This document shows, piece by piece, positions 25,599 through 39,620 of a stretch of DNA of 64,000 nucleotides. Position numbers and translations under genes: made by a program. The notes under the pieces were generated by a model. It was given only the letters and a program-made list of their open reading frames with translations. It made no database searches and was not told the origin of the DNA. Numbering within the stretch: the first letter of the stretch is position 1; each line of letters begins with the position of its first letter. Origin of the DNA: Seriola aureovittata (lineage: Eukaryota; Chordata; Actinopteri; Carangiformes; Carangidae); assembly GCF_021018895.1 (NCBI RefSeq), contig NC_079373.1, positions 9,644,501 to 9,708,500 of the forward strand. Reading direction: 5' to 3'.

Positions 25599-28500
25599 CA
25601 CACTATAAGCTGAAGAGACCAGCAAGTAAAGGTTTAATGTTGTATGGCAATACCCTTATTGCTTTTATATATTAGTTATTCTTACCCAACATATGTTAAA
25701 ACTGCCATATTGTTAATCACTAGTCAGCTTGTGAATGTGCATACCTATTTTGGCATTAGGTTTATTGAGATTACTAGTCATGCATCTTAATTAGTCCTAA
25801 TGACTAAGAACACTCACACAAGACGGTTCAGACAGATGAAGTGTCAGTCCCTTCTCCCCTTGTTTTTCTTCTTATATGCCTCTCATCCACTTCACATGAA
25901 AACCACCTTTGCATTTAGCAGAGAGAATCACTTTGATGGCACCGGAGAACAGTGCCATGTTCAAAAATAACCGCATTGTCTAATGGTGTGTAACAGAAGG
26001 AAGCAGGCTGTATTCGTGTTTTTCTAGTCTCTATGAGGGTAATACAATTTTGCTGCAGAGTGATTAAGCACCTTCCAAAAAAAGAGCCACTGAGCTACTG
26101 ATACAAATTCAATATGTTAGCCTTAGACCCTTAACCATAGATGTCTCCATGCCAATGTTAATGAATAACATATTTTTCTGCTGTATCTATGACCCTCTTT
26201 CTAGAGTATAACTCTCTCCAAGGCGATGTTGAGCTGTGGTCCAAGAATTATACTTTACTGTAGCAGGTGTCGAGTGATTCAGTTTCCTCTCTGGAGGAAG
26301 CAAACGGCACGTAATGGCTTCGGCCTACAATTTGTAAATTCTGAGAGCAAGAGGAAGACCCTCAAAGGATAAATGAGACCTTTAATTAGATCAGCCAGTG
26401 AGGGGATTTCACCCTCTGAAAGCTTTTTTATTATTATTTCAAAGTCTCAATGTGAATTTTAAAAAATAGCACTCATCTCATATTAGTGCAGCTAACATAA
26501 TGAAAGTCATTGGTTTTTATAATCTAATCGCACATGTTTTGTTGGACACTTATATGAGATTGTGTCATGACGACTTCTAATTTCATGTGTGGTGCCCAAC
26601 TTGTTTAGTATGGAGTATCTCTCACTCGATCTGTCTCTTTCTCTCCTTGCATTGTGCTTGCAGGATGGGTTGATGCAGATATGCATTATTCATCCGTGTG
26701 TCCTTTCTGTCATTGCCGAGTCGAGCTCTGAGCAGAGGGGTGCAAAGCAGAACTACAATCAATCAACCAGGGTCTGACACTCACCACAATGGGATATGTT
26801 GATTGGATGTCACAGGATATCCATGCAAATAGAAAAGTGTAGTGGGCCATTCTGTACACACTGAGATTGTCTGGACGCTTTTTGCACCAGCAACAGTGTA
26901 AGTTCACTGGTTCACCTGTGGGAGAAAAGACCTGACCGCTCTCCACGGTGATGACATGGATTTCAGCATTTCCCATATATACTGTAGGTTCTCCTTGGGC
27001 AGCGCACCCAGGTAGATTGAGATCCTCCCAGGTAAACATCAAATCTAGAACACCTTATTTCACTCGTTTTAAACTAACTCACTTTTGGCCACACATCTGT
27101 CTGAGCATCTTACGATAGCATACATGAAAGATATTGGTAAATTGTAGCGTCTACCGTGCAAGCGAGGTGTTGTGAGGACATCTGTAAACTGTTACAAGAA
27201 CACATTGAACAGTGTTTAACAGACAGTATAAATCATGCTGATAAAAATGCAAATCACAAACAGTCAACAGGTGCCACGGTGGAACAGTCTCCATTTTCCT
27301 ATTGTCATCCTAAACATCTGTGTCTTGTTGAAGGGGGATTCACCACACTCTCTTAATGGCCCTAACCTGCCCATTTCATTTTTTCATGAGATGCAGTCAT
27401 TAGCATAACTGACACTCAAATTTCTACACATTGTTACCTGCCCCACTCGATTGTTGGCCAAGTTTCACTCGCATAATAATTACATTAAGTGTCAATGGTG
27501 AATGAATCTTGCATAAAGACCTTGACGTAGTAAAACATTGTTGGCAAGCCATGATGATGGTTATATGGTGAACAAAATATTAATTTTGCATCAAGTTTAT
27601 TTTAGGTATTCATTGTTGGTTTAGATGGTTTCTATAATTCGGGAAATTCATTCACACTAAGGGAATTACTATTCAACTAGTCAAATTATCTGTTTTCCCC
27701 TGTAGAGAGAGGTGAACTATCTGTACATTCACTGGTGCTACAAGCCTGGCCCACTCGCGAATTTATTTTCAGAGAAAATTCAAAGTATGAGAAAATGTTA
27801 GAATGCAATAAGATCTCTTAAATCCTTTATATGTGGCACTTCACTTCAAGTGGTTCTTTCATGAGACTCATTGTTACTACTTGTCTGACTTAAGTATTCT
27901 CCCTGAGTTAGTCATGTGTTGAAAGTCCTACAGGAAGCCCATAGCAGAATACAGATCAGCAAGAACACAAATCATCTTCATCCCTAAGCAGAAATGAACA
28001 GCAGACAGAAGAGTTTTGCACTCTGAGGTCACATTTTCTTTAAGTTTGCATTTGCCGATTGAGTCATTCGCTGATGCGCTGCCTTGAAGTCAAGCATTCC
28101 ATTATTTACACAGGTTGGACCCTAAACAGTGGGCTATGGTGCGAGAGTAATGCTTTTACCTAGAAAACGGGTCCAATTAATATTCTGCAGCATACTTAAC
28201 AGAAGAAGCTAAGTAGAAAATTGGAGTGTTCATGTGCAAATCCAGTTGTTAAAAAAAGTGTTAATGCTCAAATGTAATTATGAATTTCAAACAAAAGAGT
28301 TGAAATACGGACTTGGTCCCCTAAACTCTCATCTGTTCACTATTTATCAGAGAAGTCAATTTCATGGCTAATAGGTTCATTACTGTGGTCATGCTTGAAG
28401 GGCCTTCTCTGATAAAACTCACTCAGGAGTTGAGAGCTAAGCCACTGGAGCACAGGTCTTAATAAGGTTCTCTCTTTGTCTCTTTGCTTCTCTTTCTCAT

Positions 28501-30187
28501 GGCAATACTACTCCGAAGTTAAACTTTGACCCTATTCTTCATACACCTCCTCTATTTGAGACTGATGTGACTGCTGTGTATGGGCCGGATCCAATGACAC
28601 AGGAGAAATCTCCTTGTGTGGAAAGGGGCACAGATTTGCCTCAGCTGCTCTATTCACTACAGACAATTTATCTGCTGTTCTGGGAGGAGAGAGTTTCTGC
28701 AAAGGTCCACCTAGACAAGACGGGTCTGTGCTGCATACTAATGACAGCCGACTGTTTCTACCACACAGCCTTGTCATCCTGCATTCCAGCCATGTTCTCA
28801 TGCTGTCACACTGCGGTGGAGATGGAGCGCTTTATGAGGCGATGCAGCGCCGTCTGCTTTGCTACGGCACATGCAGAGCCCCGACTTGTGTTTGAAATTG
28901 AATTCTTTATTGTCATGAAGATAGGCTCAGATTCAACCTGCGTTTTTTTTTTGTTGTTTGTTTCGTTTTTTTTTCAGCAAGTCCAACATACCACATCTCA
29001 ATATCCTGATTCAGCAGAAACGATGACCTGACAGAGGCTGATGATTGTGAAAGCCTTCCGGCACTGCCTGCACTTCCACCTGTTTAATCCCACATGCATG
29101 TGAGAGGGGCATTAATGCCAGGTGCTCTTCCAAAAAATCTAATTTCACCTCCTGCTCTCTCTCCACTTGCATATTCTTATGTTAACGGCATCCACCACAC
29201 AAGGTGTACTCACATCTACAGCATGTTTATGCACATCTCGGCTGGGCTAGTGTTCTCCCTTTCATCTGTTCTAATCTAACTCTCCCATGTAATATTCACC
29301 AGAAGGCTCTGGGTTTATCCTAATGAACCATGAGGGCTAAATAATCCACTCTTTTGTTCCCAATCTGATTACTTCCTCATTTTTTCTCTCCGCTCAGATT
29401 TCCTGCACTCTCTCTTTGTCATTCACATATTCAACCTTCCAAGGGCACTGTTCAAGATTTAACAGTGCATGCCAAGCACTACATGTATCTCCAAATACAC
29501 ACACACACATGCACAGATATAACTAATGGATCTTGTAACGTTGTGTTCAGGGTGAACAAATGAACAGTGGCTCGTGTGTTTGGACGCCATTTGTATGAGC
29601 ATGATCAGCGCTCCTGTCTAATCCAGTATAACTGACCGGCCTCACCGGTCCGTATTGATTTTCAACTTAAGTGGAAGATAGATCCTCAGAAGAGAGACGG
29701 AGTTAATATCTGTACCTGCCAGTGAGAGAGAATTAAGCATTTTTAAGCATTTGCTCTGAACTGTTAGAGAGACTTTAGCTGGAAGAGGTGAGATGACAGA
29801 AACTGAATCAATCCCTTAACACATCTATCTCTGTTTACCACACAGGCACAGTGGTAGCGTTGGACCAGTGTTTTGGTGTGAACGAAATCAACCAGAGGTC
29901 AAGTGCTTTGTAAGGAGCTTCATGAAAACTAAACCTTCTGTTAGGTTTTCATTTGGGTAAACAAGAAAGGGGAAAGAGATAAAGCTGTAAGAGTTTGTGC
30001 TCCTTGGCAAATCAGCAATCAGCTCTATAAATAGCTCCCACAGACGGTCCTGGCCAATTATTTATGAATAATAATGGAATGACTTGCATGGAGACATGTC
30101 ACAGTTCAAAACAACATCATCCATCTCTCCTTCCATCTCAGCTCTCATTGCCCAAGGGGAGGTGGTGGGAGTGGGAGTGAAAGGGAA

Positions 30188-30237
30188 GGGGGGGGGGGGG
30201 GGGGGGGTTAGAGGTAAAAAAAAAAAAAAAAAAAAAA
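30188..30237 (+). repeat. Poly(G)20 next to poly(A)22
   Basis: Twenty consecutive G (30188-30207), then TTAGAGGT, then 22 consecutive A (30216-30237). Both tracts are likely length-polymorphic and error-prone in sequencing. Confidence 0.95.
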
Positions 30238-31601
30238 GGAGATGCAAAGCAGAAAAATCTGTCATTTTGAGCAATGTGTGAGGTGAATGTCTGCCTGGGT
30301 AAACCACACTGACACTTCACACATCAACATCAACAGGAAGGAGAGAGTCCAGAAATAGCAAGAAATCAAATGTCTTCATCAAACAGTGTGTCAGGGTCAA
30401 AAGAAATTCAGAGGTGAAATTATTTCTGGATCAAAGATGTATCTGTTTCCTGCTTCACTATTCAACTGCACCTCTGAATAAAGAGCTGTCAACTAACACA
30501 TTGCTCTCTTTATCCCTGAACAACTGTCACACTAAAACACTGACACAGACACAAATGCAGATGTATTTAAATTATGTCCATGATGGCATGAGCAGTATGC
30601 CTTTGGCTTGATTCAACAAAGCTATACAGTGGTGACACGGACAACTAAATTATATTTTCGGTAAGAAAAACAACTGATGGTGACAACTCCACGTGACGCT
30701 AATGCAACGTCCAGCTGTAGCGGTTTATTACAGAACTCTTATCATTAAAAGTGCTTTCTAAAGGATGCTGCCTCTGAGTATAATGACCTGAGCCACTGGA
30801 GCGTATCACATTTTGGGAATTGGACAAGCTTGGCCCATCATCAAACATTACTCAGCATCAGTGTTCAGTTTAGTGTAAATATCAACCGCGGGGGCACACA
30901 GAAAAGCCAGTGCCATCCTGCTACTGCTGCCTCATTTGCATTTATACAATGTAACACTGAAATATTATTGTGACGGGGGCGATGATGGTGAAGTCGGTTG
31001 TAGACCAAGTTATGGAAGTTTCAAAGTATACATGTAAACAAAAAAGAAAAAATGTATTAAATCAGATTCTAACTCTGTCCACAGTATACACATGTACACT
31101 CAGTACAGTATATGTTTGAACACTGTGGATGGTACAGTCTCTGTAATCCGTATTCAGAAAGCATGCAGCTCATGCCATCAGAGCATATTGCATACCTCTG
31201 GCAGATTAGGTGTGTTCCTGTATATGAGCTGCACACTGGAATAGAAGACTTACAGATGGCACATATCGGCATAAATTCGTTCGACACAGACTCCATCTCT
31301 ACTTCGCAAGGATATATGGCTTCTTCACATACAGTTTGGCTCAGAGCATTGATAATACCACTGAATAATGTGCAACAGTTTTAACTCTGACTTCTGTTTA
31401 GTCAATCAGGGACACATGAGAGCAGAGCTCAGAGACTATGAATCGCTACAATTCCCACCTTTAATCCTAATTGCAGAAACCAATGGTTGGTTGAATAATC
31501 TCAATTATTTGCATAATATCTCCACTACTGCAGTTGCTGGATGAACGACCGAGGGATCATCTCCATGCATTTTTCTCTTCCTAATTTTTACTCGCCCTTC
31601 A

Positions 31602-31614
31602 CCCCCCCCCCCCC
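31602..31614 (+). repeat. Poly(C)13
   Basis: A run of 13 C, G-quadruplex-capable on the minus strand. Confidence 0.9.
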
Positions 31615-34541
31615 ATCAGTCCTACATGTGGAATACACCTAAATCACAGCAATGCCCCCCTGAGTTCTCTTTGACTTTTCTGGGTCATGGTGATAAGAGC
31701 CAACACTGAGCCTGTGTTTCTTATCTAGAAGTGAAAATGTCTTGCATGACATTTTGGCTTCCACTGAGAGTGACTTGTAAAATGAAGAAAAGGTGCACAT
31801 GTGGATGTATTAGAGGTCTCAGCCTGTTCTCCATCAAAATAAATTCTAATTCGTCTTACACTGGCCACAAAACATTCACTTTTAAGAGTCTATTTGCTCC
31901 TCAGCCAAGGTTATCATCCGGTTACAAGATCATTATAACAACACTATAACAACTAGTCAAAAGGTACTTGGAGTAACTGGATGAACACGAACTCAGACGA
32001 TTAATTGTGTCTGGACACCAATGCGTTTTTTTTTTATTTTAGGAATGAGAATTAATGGAAACATTGTGATTAAATTCCGATTCTTAATTCTTCAATTCCC
32101 AATTTAAAAAAGACAGAAAAAGGACAATTTTCAGGCTCTTAGTTCAGTGTCCTGTGTCCTAATTTACTTGTTTTTTAGAGCACCAAATTTCAATATGGCG
32201 GTTTAACTATCTGGTGTATCAAGGTCACTTTCTGAAAAAATAAAGGACAGACATGTGTCTGGGACTTTGCAGTTTCTTCATTTGAATCATTTGGAAGCAT
32301 GCTGCAGTCTTCTGCCTGTATGAGAATAATGAAGTTCAATAGTGGAATTTACTGACCTGAATCAGTGGCTACATGTCTTTTGTAAAACAGAAGTCAGTCT
32401 CCATGTTCTGGGGTAAATGGGATTAAAACCACAGTGCTCCGCTATGTTGTTACTCATGTTATCTCTCCAGCAGTGGAGAACAAAATTAAACAGATTGTAG
32501 ACTGTAGACAAATTATTTTCTCTGCCTGATCAGAGCTGAAGTGTTGCTGTGTGTGTTCATTAGTCGGATTGTTTGCTAGGGCTGGAGTTGGCCACTCCAC
32601 TTTGCTGATGTTAGTCTCTGGGCAAAGTCATAGTATTTTCACTGAGTTATGAAATCAAACATGCACCTACAATCAACATGACTTTATTAACAAAGAACAA
32701 AAATTTTTGGAATTTGTGAATCAATCTGGGACGATATGAATTGTGATTCTGAAGCCCTACTTTATATTGTGTAATTTTACAAATTTTATTGAGTCCAAAT
32801 ATTGTTCCAGAATAAGCTGCATCACTACAACGTGACCATCCATGCTGAACACAAAGTGGTTCAGATTGGCCGTGTTCGATACAGGAATAGATGACAGCAC
32901 CTCCTCTTTGCTGCCTACACATAGTGTTTTTCTTGTAAATGGAAAATGTGCACCACCTGCTACAGAAGAGCAAGCCAGCAGTCTCTAAGCCAGACCCAGA
33001 CACACATCTCCTGGTCTTCTGAGTGTGTAGGCGGACAAACTCCTTTCCACTTGGTAACAGCCGGAATGTCTCCCTACATGTGTGTGAACTTCAGTGCCTT
33101 CTCCTTCAGGCAGCTTCCTTCCTATGTATGTCGCAATCATCTTCTGACAGAGAGGGGCATATATCTGCATCACTTCTGACCTCCAACCACGAACCACATT
33201 TCCAACCCAACGCAATGCAAGATCACAGGTGGAGAGGGAGACAAACAAGCGGGAAAGAAAGAAAAACAGAGACCCAATGGAAGGGCAGCGAAACGGTGCG
33301 ACAAAGAGATTGGGAGAGAACTTCGGTGCCACTGCAGTATCCTTAAAAAAATTGAGAAATGTTAAAACAAATATCATTATGCAACTGCCATTGTGGGATT
33401 TGGTTGTATAAAAAGTCAAAGACAGAGGAGGAATAAAGCACAGTTGTAATGTGCTATAAGACCAGATCCGAGTTGAGTGTGGGAGCGAGTTTTCCACCCT
33501 CTTAAAAATGACACCTTGTTATAATGCAGACAGATGGCCTGATATCGTCCATCCTGACCAGTTTTTTCCCTTTTCTTCCAAATGCACAACCCTACACTGG
33601 ACTGACAGGGCCCTGTTGTTTGCCATCTGCTTGCCATGTTTGGCACCAGAGCATGTATTTCCTGTTTGATATATCTCCTGTTGGGTACACCATTGATTAC
33701 TCACTCTGACACTGCTGTCATGAAGACAGCTTATCACTCCATCAATCTAATCAGTTCAACATCTTATTCACATCTTTGTTATATATTCTTACCACTATAG
33801 TTAATCAGTCTTGACATTTCAAATTGCTAAGAAAAACAACTTTGTTGCTCAATTGTTTCATTTGGAAGTTGCCACCAAATTATTCTATTTCACGCAGAAG
33901 TGAGTCTCAGTCTCTGCGTAATACAAAAAAATTATTTGAATCGAGACCGAGCAGTTGTTATATGTTTGTTTTGCTAATGCTTCCCAGTGAATTTCTTACA
34001 GAGCCCAGCAGAAATCCAATCTCTAACGATCATCCAGCCAGCAAAAGAAATTACAGTCAATTTGTCAAGTGGAACCAAAATCTAATCTGTTGGTTTAATG
34101 ATACGAGGCTCCTTTCTAGGGACCAACTAAAGAGCTTGTTTATAAGTCCCTGTGCCTTCATGGCTTATCACATCCAACATTTAAACACCCCCGAGAACAT
34201 ATCTATCAGTTTCAGAGCTGTCGTTGATATGGCCTTAGAATATCAATTATAGCTACAGGGTATATTATTCTACAACAAGAAAAAGTACAGTTCATTTATT
34301 AAAGGTGTCCCATGTAATTTCACATTAGGCGAGGGTGACATTACATCACACTGTGAGGCGATCTAAATTTGTCAACCTTCATTGATTTTTCTATACCATT
34401 TATATTCCGTATTAATTATCCTTTTAATGTTTTTGCTTGTTTTCGGCCTTTGTGGGCAACGCTGCAAATCAATGAACAGGATTGCTTTGTAAAATATTGG
34501 ATTTGCTTGATTATCCAATTTAATTTATTTTTGGATTAGCC

Positions 34542-34560
34542 AAAAAAAAAAAAAAAAAAA
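34542..34560 (+). repeat. Poly(A)19
   Basis: A 19-base A run in AT-rich sequence with no obvious retroposed body upstream. Confidence 0.9.
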
Positions 34561-37500
34561 CATTCCCATGTGACAGTTTCACCACTGGTTTTCTGTAAAA
34601 TTTACTATATCATCATGTATCGTGATAACACAATAAAAGTAATTAAAATGCTACATAAGATTTTTTGTGTATCGTTCATTTACTGTTCATTAACTGTTCA
34701 TTAACTGTCAGTTTTCAAGCTTTAACGTATGCGTACTGACATGTAATTTGTTCCAATTGAGTGAAACACACACCCTGGTCCTTAACTAAGTTGTCCTACT
34801 CACAGAAGTTGCTCCTACATTTGAGTGAAGACTGTGATGCAGTTGAATTTTACAAGAGAAGCCAACAGCCTTACCGTTCTCCTTGATTTTCCCATCTATG
34901 GTGTCAAATTGAAAATCTACCACAAGTTACTCCTGATTATCCACTCAGCCCAGCTCACTCGTTTCCTCCATTAAGCGTTTACAAAGAGAGCGGCCTAGAT
35001 ATAGATAGATAGAGCAACGGATACTGTTATAAGTGCAAAAGTATAAGTGGAACAAATGGCTGTTGTAATTATACATTGCAAATTATGAATTCAAACTGAT
35101 AACATTTTTTCCATGTTCAAACAGTAGCTTGAATTTGGAATAAAAAGAGACCGCAGTTTGACCCACCACAATTTTACATCGCCCCCCTCTGAATTCAATC
35201 TCACCCTGCCTGGCGAAAGTACGATCAATTCACATTTGTCAGAGATGAGTAAGCACCTGGGAGAATCAGCATCCTCCATGCTGATAGAGAGACTAATATA
35301 GAGAGGAGGCAAACATCTCTTAATGGAAAATGATCACTTAACTAGACACCACAGAGCGATCTGAGTATTATTCTTGGTTCTTCCTACTTTAGAATAAAAC
35401 TAGTGCGTGATTGATTGTGACACCACCTGACAGAAGTGTTTAATCACAGGATACAAGTAAGCATACACCACCGGATGTACATGTTACAGTGCAGTGTATG
35501 AGTCAGCCACTATGTCATCAGCAAGGATACACTGATTATATAGAAATAGTTTGGCAGTCTACTTTAGCATGACTCATAGTGATATACAGAGAAGGACAAA
35601 TACCATCAACACTCCGTATACATTCTTCTACCCACCATTTCAGTCAAGCAAATCCCAGTGGTGTTACAGTATGTGCCTTGACAGTAAAAAGTGCTGATGG
35701 TAGTGACCAGCTCTGTGCTACCTTGACCCTGTGCCAGACAATCAAGGGCGACAGCCTGGTACACCCACAGGCAGGGCCAACACCCTACTGCTACCACCCA
35801 CGCAGCCGTCACACTCCTGAGCAACAGTCATCCCACTGACGCATAGGCGACTGGACTAAACTGCACCTGATCTCTCTGATGCTCTAAAAGGCCAAATCAT
35901 CTTTTACAGACATTATACTAATTCTGAAAATGGGAACATAAATTATCCTTAATTCTCCACCTGTCAAAAGTTGAGTTATGTACAACTAAGGAAGATTCAC
36001 TGCTTCACATTCTCACTACAGTACACAGAACAGGAATGACATCCATTTCCTTTGCATTCAACCAGTGGAGCAGAAACAGGAAAAGATACGGTCTTGACAT
36101 TTCGTAGCGTCCAGCACCCACCATCCCAGCATGTGCGTGTTGTGTTGTGTGGATCGGGACATGGACATTGACCTGGGTGGGAGGAGGAGTTGGGTGCAGT
36201 GGAGATCCCCAGCTGGTGTGACAGACACAGAGACAAAGGTGCTGAGCTTTGTGCCATAGTAGCTGGAGGCAGGCCTTAATGAAGAGGTAGCAGCTGAAGA
36301 AGATAGACTCATCCTGGCTGTCAGAGCCGAGGCAGTGGCCCATTAGTGGTGAACCGCCAACAGGAGAGGCCTCGCTGACAAGGTGTGACTAGGGACAGGC
36401 ACAAGATGACAGCTAGCACCGGCTAATTATCATTAGGTGCTAGCAAGTAAAGCGAGAAGGCAGAGAACCAGGCGAAGGCACAAGAGAGGAGGTGGAGAAA
36501 ATGGGCAGTTTGAGGGAGGGAACAACAGCAACAGGCTTGTCATGCCATCTATGTCTACAAGTTGTAATATTGGAATCCTTCCCTGCAGGCATTACATTTC
36601 ATTTAAAATAGGACAGTTGTCGAGAGCCAAATAAATCACTGTACAGGGAAGCTGCTCTTGTGTTAAAATTAGATAGCAGGAATCCCCAAGTTGGCTTTTT
36701 TTCATTTTGGTGGAAGAGTTGAGCTTCCTTACTGCGTGTCTTAAAAAGGATAACGTGTGACTATGTATTAATCTGAATTCACAATGTACTCTCACTTTTA
36801 TGTGCTTGTTTGTGTGTGGGCATGTGTGTGAATACATGCGTACGTGTGCGATGAAGAGTAACTCTGCTTATTGGTGGGCCTCCTGTTGGTGTTCACAGGC
36901 CCATCTATTTGAGGTTAATCCCTCCATCCCCCTAAAGACCACAACTCAAAGGAGATACAAAAGAGAAAAAACAAGCATTGTTTGGCGCCTGCAACCACAG
37001 GGCCACAGGGTTCCAACCACAAAGCCCTCTTTACATGTGTGTGAGGACTGATCAGCACATGTACTGTATGTAATGTACATGATGCTAGCACTTTCTTCCT
37101 ACACACAAACTACACACTAAGCATGTTGCGTGCATGCTACATGACAATCAAAATACGGTCCTTTTAAAAAACAGATGATAAAATAAAACCAATACCAGAT
37201 TAAGAGAATACAGCGTGTTCCTGCAAGACAATGCTAACATCAATGTTAGCTCTATTTACAACTTTCTAATGGTGGAGTAGCCTAACCAATTACTTGAAAG
37301 AAAAGCCCACTTTAACTCTCCAATGGCATACTGCTCTGTGACAATAGCATAAAACAAGAGCAAATGTCATTGTTCTCCATTAAGAAGTCCTTTGTCTGTG
37401 TTGCTGTGGCCTTCAGAGCATAATGGTCTTTGTAGTCTTTGGCAGGTCATTTCTTTCAAGATGGGAATTCCCTGTCTGCTGAGTCCCTGTTGGGCTACTG

Positions 37501-39119
37501 AACAAGGCATTGTATTAGTAGACAGTCAGCCAGGAAAGCCAATGGGGCCGACAGGATTAGTCCACAGACAACATGGCAGTCTCAGCTCTTAATAACATAA
37601 ACACACAAAGACAAACACAAACACACATGCACACATGCAGATATGCAGCCTCAGGGGTGGATATGTCCTTTGCACAAAGCATGCATGAAAAATAATAAAT
37701 TTTTTCTTGATAAGCATTTAAGACATGGGCCATTGAAAATCCGCTGACCCAGTTATCCTGAAGTTAGTCAGTGGAAATAAACTTGTTACTGGAGTCCTTA
37801 AACTATGGTAGAAGGAGAGTGGCTGTTGAAGAAAACGTCACATTTCCAGTAAGATGAAGTCCCAGGGGTAGCAGCATGACCAGATGAAATGAGATGACAA
37901 AGCACTGAGTGCTCTGATGGCTGAGTGCCTGTAGGGAGGAGCGTGAATGTGTGCATGTGTGTTTATCTGCAGAGTGTGTGTGGTTGTCCTCTACGTGCTT
38001 CCCCCAAGATTCGGCCTTCCACTGCACACACACCCCCCTATGGATGAGTGTGGGGTCCTCTGTGCACTCCCTTACGTTCCCACGCCTTGGCCGATGCTCT
38101 TTGACATGGCTAATGTAAACAGATGTTGCACCGTGACAGGAAGTGGCCGACTTTTGAGGGCCTGATGGAAAAGAAGCTGTTCCTCTCCATGACAGAGGAA
38201 CAGTGAGGAGGTCACAGTACAGCAGGAAACAGCAAAGACTATGTCCCAGCTGAGCATGTGTGTGGGGGGTGTTGGGGATTGAAGAAACTGCATGGGCAAT
38301 CTCTAACCTCATGGTCAGGGTTAAACAGCTGGCTTCACCTACTTTGGCTTTATGGCTCTAACCTTACTGACCTGCAATACCACTGAGGCTGTAAATCACT
38401 GGCAGAATATAGAGCTCATATCTAACCAGAGGGAAGGACGATTGATTGAGTAAAAAGAGAGCTCATACTCATGGACAGTATTGGAGCTCTCCATTCAGCA
38501 CCACAACACAAGTAAAAACAGCAATTAAATTCCAGTAATATTTTTAAAGATTAAGTCCGCACTAGATTGGACACTAGAAGGAAGAAAAACCCAGCTGCAC
38601 TGGCCTCTATGGGTTAAAAAGCATAAATCTGTTGCAGCTCTGACCACACCCTACAACACAGCTGGGTGTGGTCCGATGTGCTGTTCCCCTTGTGACCACA
38701 CCCACCTGCAATGTAGCTTGGTAGTCTTGCCCCTTGTTACATCACTGGTGCACAGTGTGGACAAAGTTGTCACAGTTAGTGGGAAGGGAAAACCAGAAAA
38801 TTAGACCAAGTGAAGTCACTCTCTAAATGAATGACACAACATTATTCTCAATTTTAACAAAATCAAGGCCTCAAATCAAACTCCTGACAACCAAACGCAC
38901 ACAAATCTGTCCGTTTTTACAGTATGTAGCCCGCCCATTTTTATGGTTCATGTTTTTCGGTTGTGTGTCCGTCTGTCACCATTCTCGTGAACGTGATATC
39001 TCAGTAACGCTTTTTACTTCTGGTTGCTATTGCTGGCTATAGTAAAAACAAGTAAGAAAGTTGCAGTTCTAATCTGTTCACACAGCCAGCTACACATTTC
39101 TAAAAGTTGGGAACACACT

Positions 39120-39620
39120 CCCATATTTTTGAGGAGGTCATATGACCTGACATCACATCTATCACAGATATCGGTATAATAAGCCAATCTTTGGCCAGAT
39201 GATTCTGGTGCTGTGTGTGGGCGGAGAGCTCATCTAATTAGAGCTGCTATGTATGCAACGGCCGACATTTGTCAGACTACAGTAGAAGCCTCATTTTCTC
39301 CCAGCACTGGCAGTCCTGTATGTTGTTAGTTTTTATAACTGATTAGAGGTGACCGGCTTTAGTATCAGAAATGCCTCTAATACTGCCTAAAGAAGGTATC
39401 GGGTATCAGCGAGTACACAAGTCTATGCACCAATCCAATAACACATAATGTATTATTAAACTTTATAGTTTCACACCTGGATTTAAATGAACTTTTCCAA
39501 GAAAATCAATTATTCTTCGCTGCTCAAAAACAGTAGCTGTAGCAGGAAGTTATGCTGTGCAGCCACTGTTAACTACTGCTATAGAGCAGCAAAGAACTCT
39601 GGTAAATAATGTAACATTAG
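39120..39620. mobile_element. Degenerate hAT-like repeat (GGTATCGG type)
   Basis: The words AAGGTATCGGGTATCAGCGAGTACACAAGTC and a downstream CACCAATCCAATA resemble a dispersed teleost hAT-like repeat rich in GGTATCGG. Boundaries are approximate and no target duplication was found. The assignment is from memory of the repeat type. Confidence 0.4.

Noticed and set aside
28885..28930. LINE/SINE-like tail (GAATTCTTTATTGTCATGA)
   Set aside because: Only a short phrase resembles a known fish retro-element tail; no body could be identified.
28567..29031. 154-codon plus-strand open frame
   Set aside because: Runs through a poly(T) tract coding FFLLFVSFFF; no family match.
32577..32765. Possible hAT MITE (TAGGGCTGGAG ... 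GAAGCCCTA)
   Set aside because: The ends are only loosely complementary and the flanks show no 8-bp duplication.
32985..33497. 170-codon minus-strand open frame
   Set aside because: No domain or family similarity; several overlapping frames on both strands are open here, as expected from composition.
33824..34252. 142-codon plus-strand open frame
   Set aside because: No family match and no promoter or splice context; could not be supported as a gene.
34286..34620. TTAAAGGTGTCCCATG as a MITE end
   Set aside because: No matching inverted end was found downstream.
37803..38312. 169-codon minus-strand open frame
   Set aside because: His/Thr/Ser-rich chance translation, including a CA/TG-rich patch; no recognisable protein.
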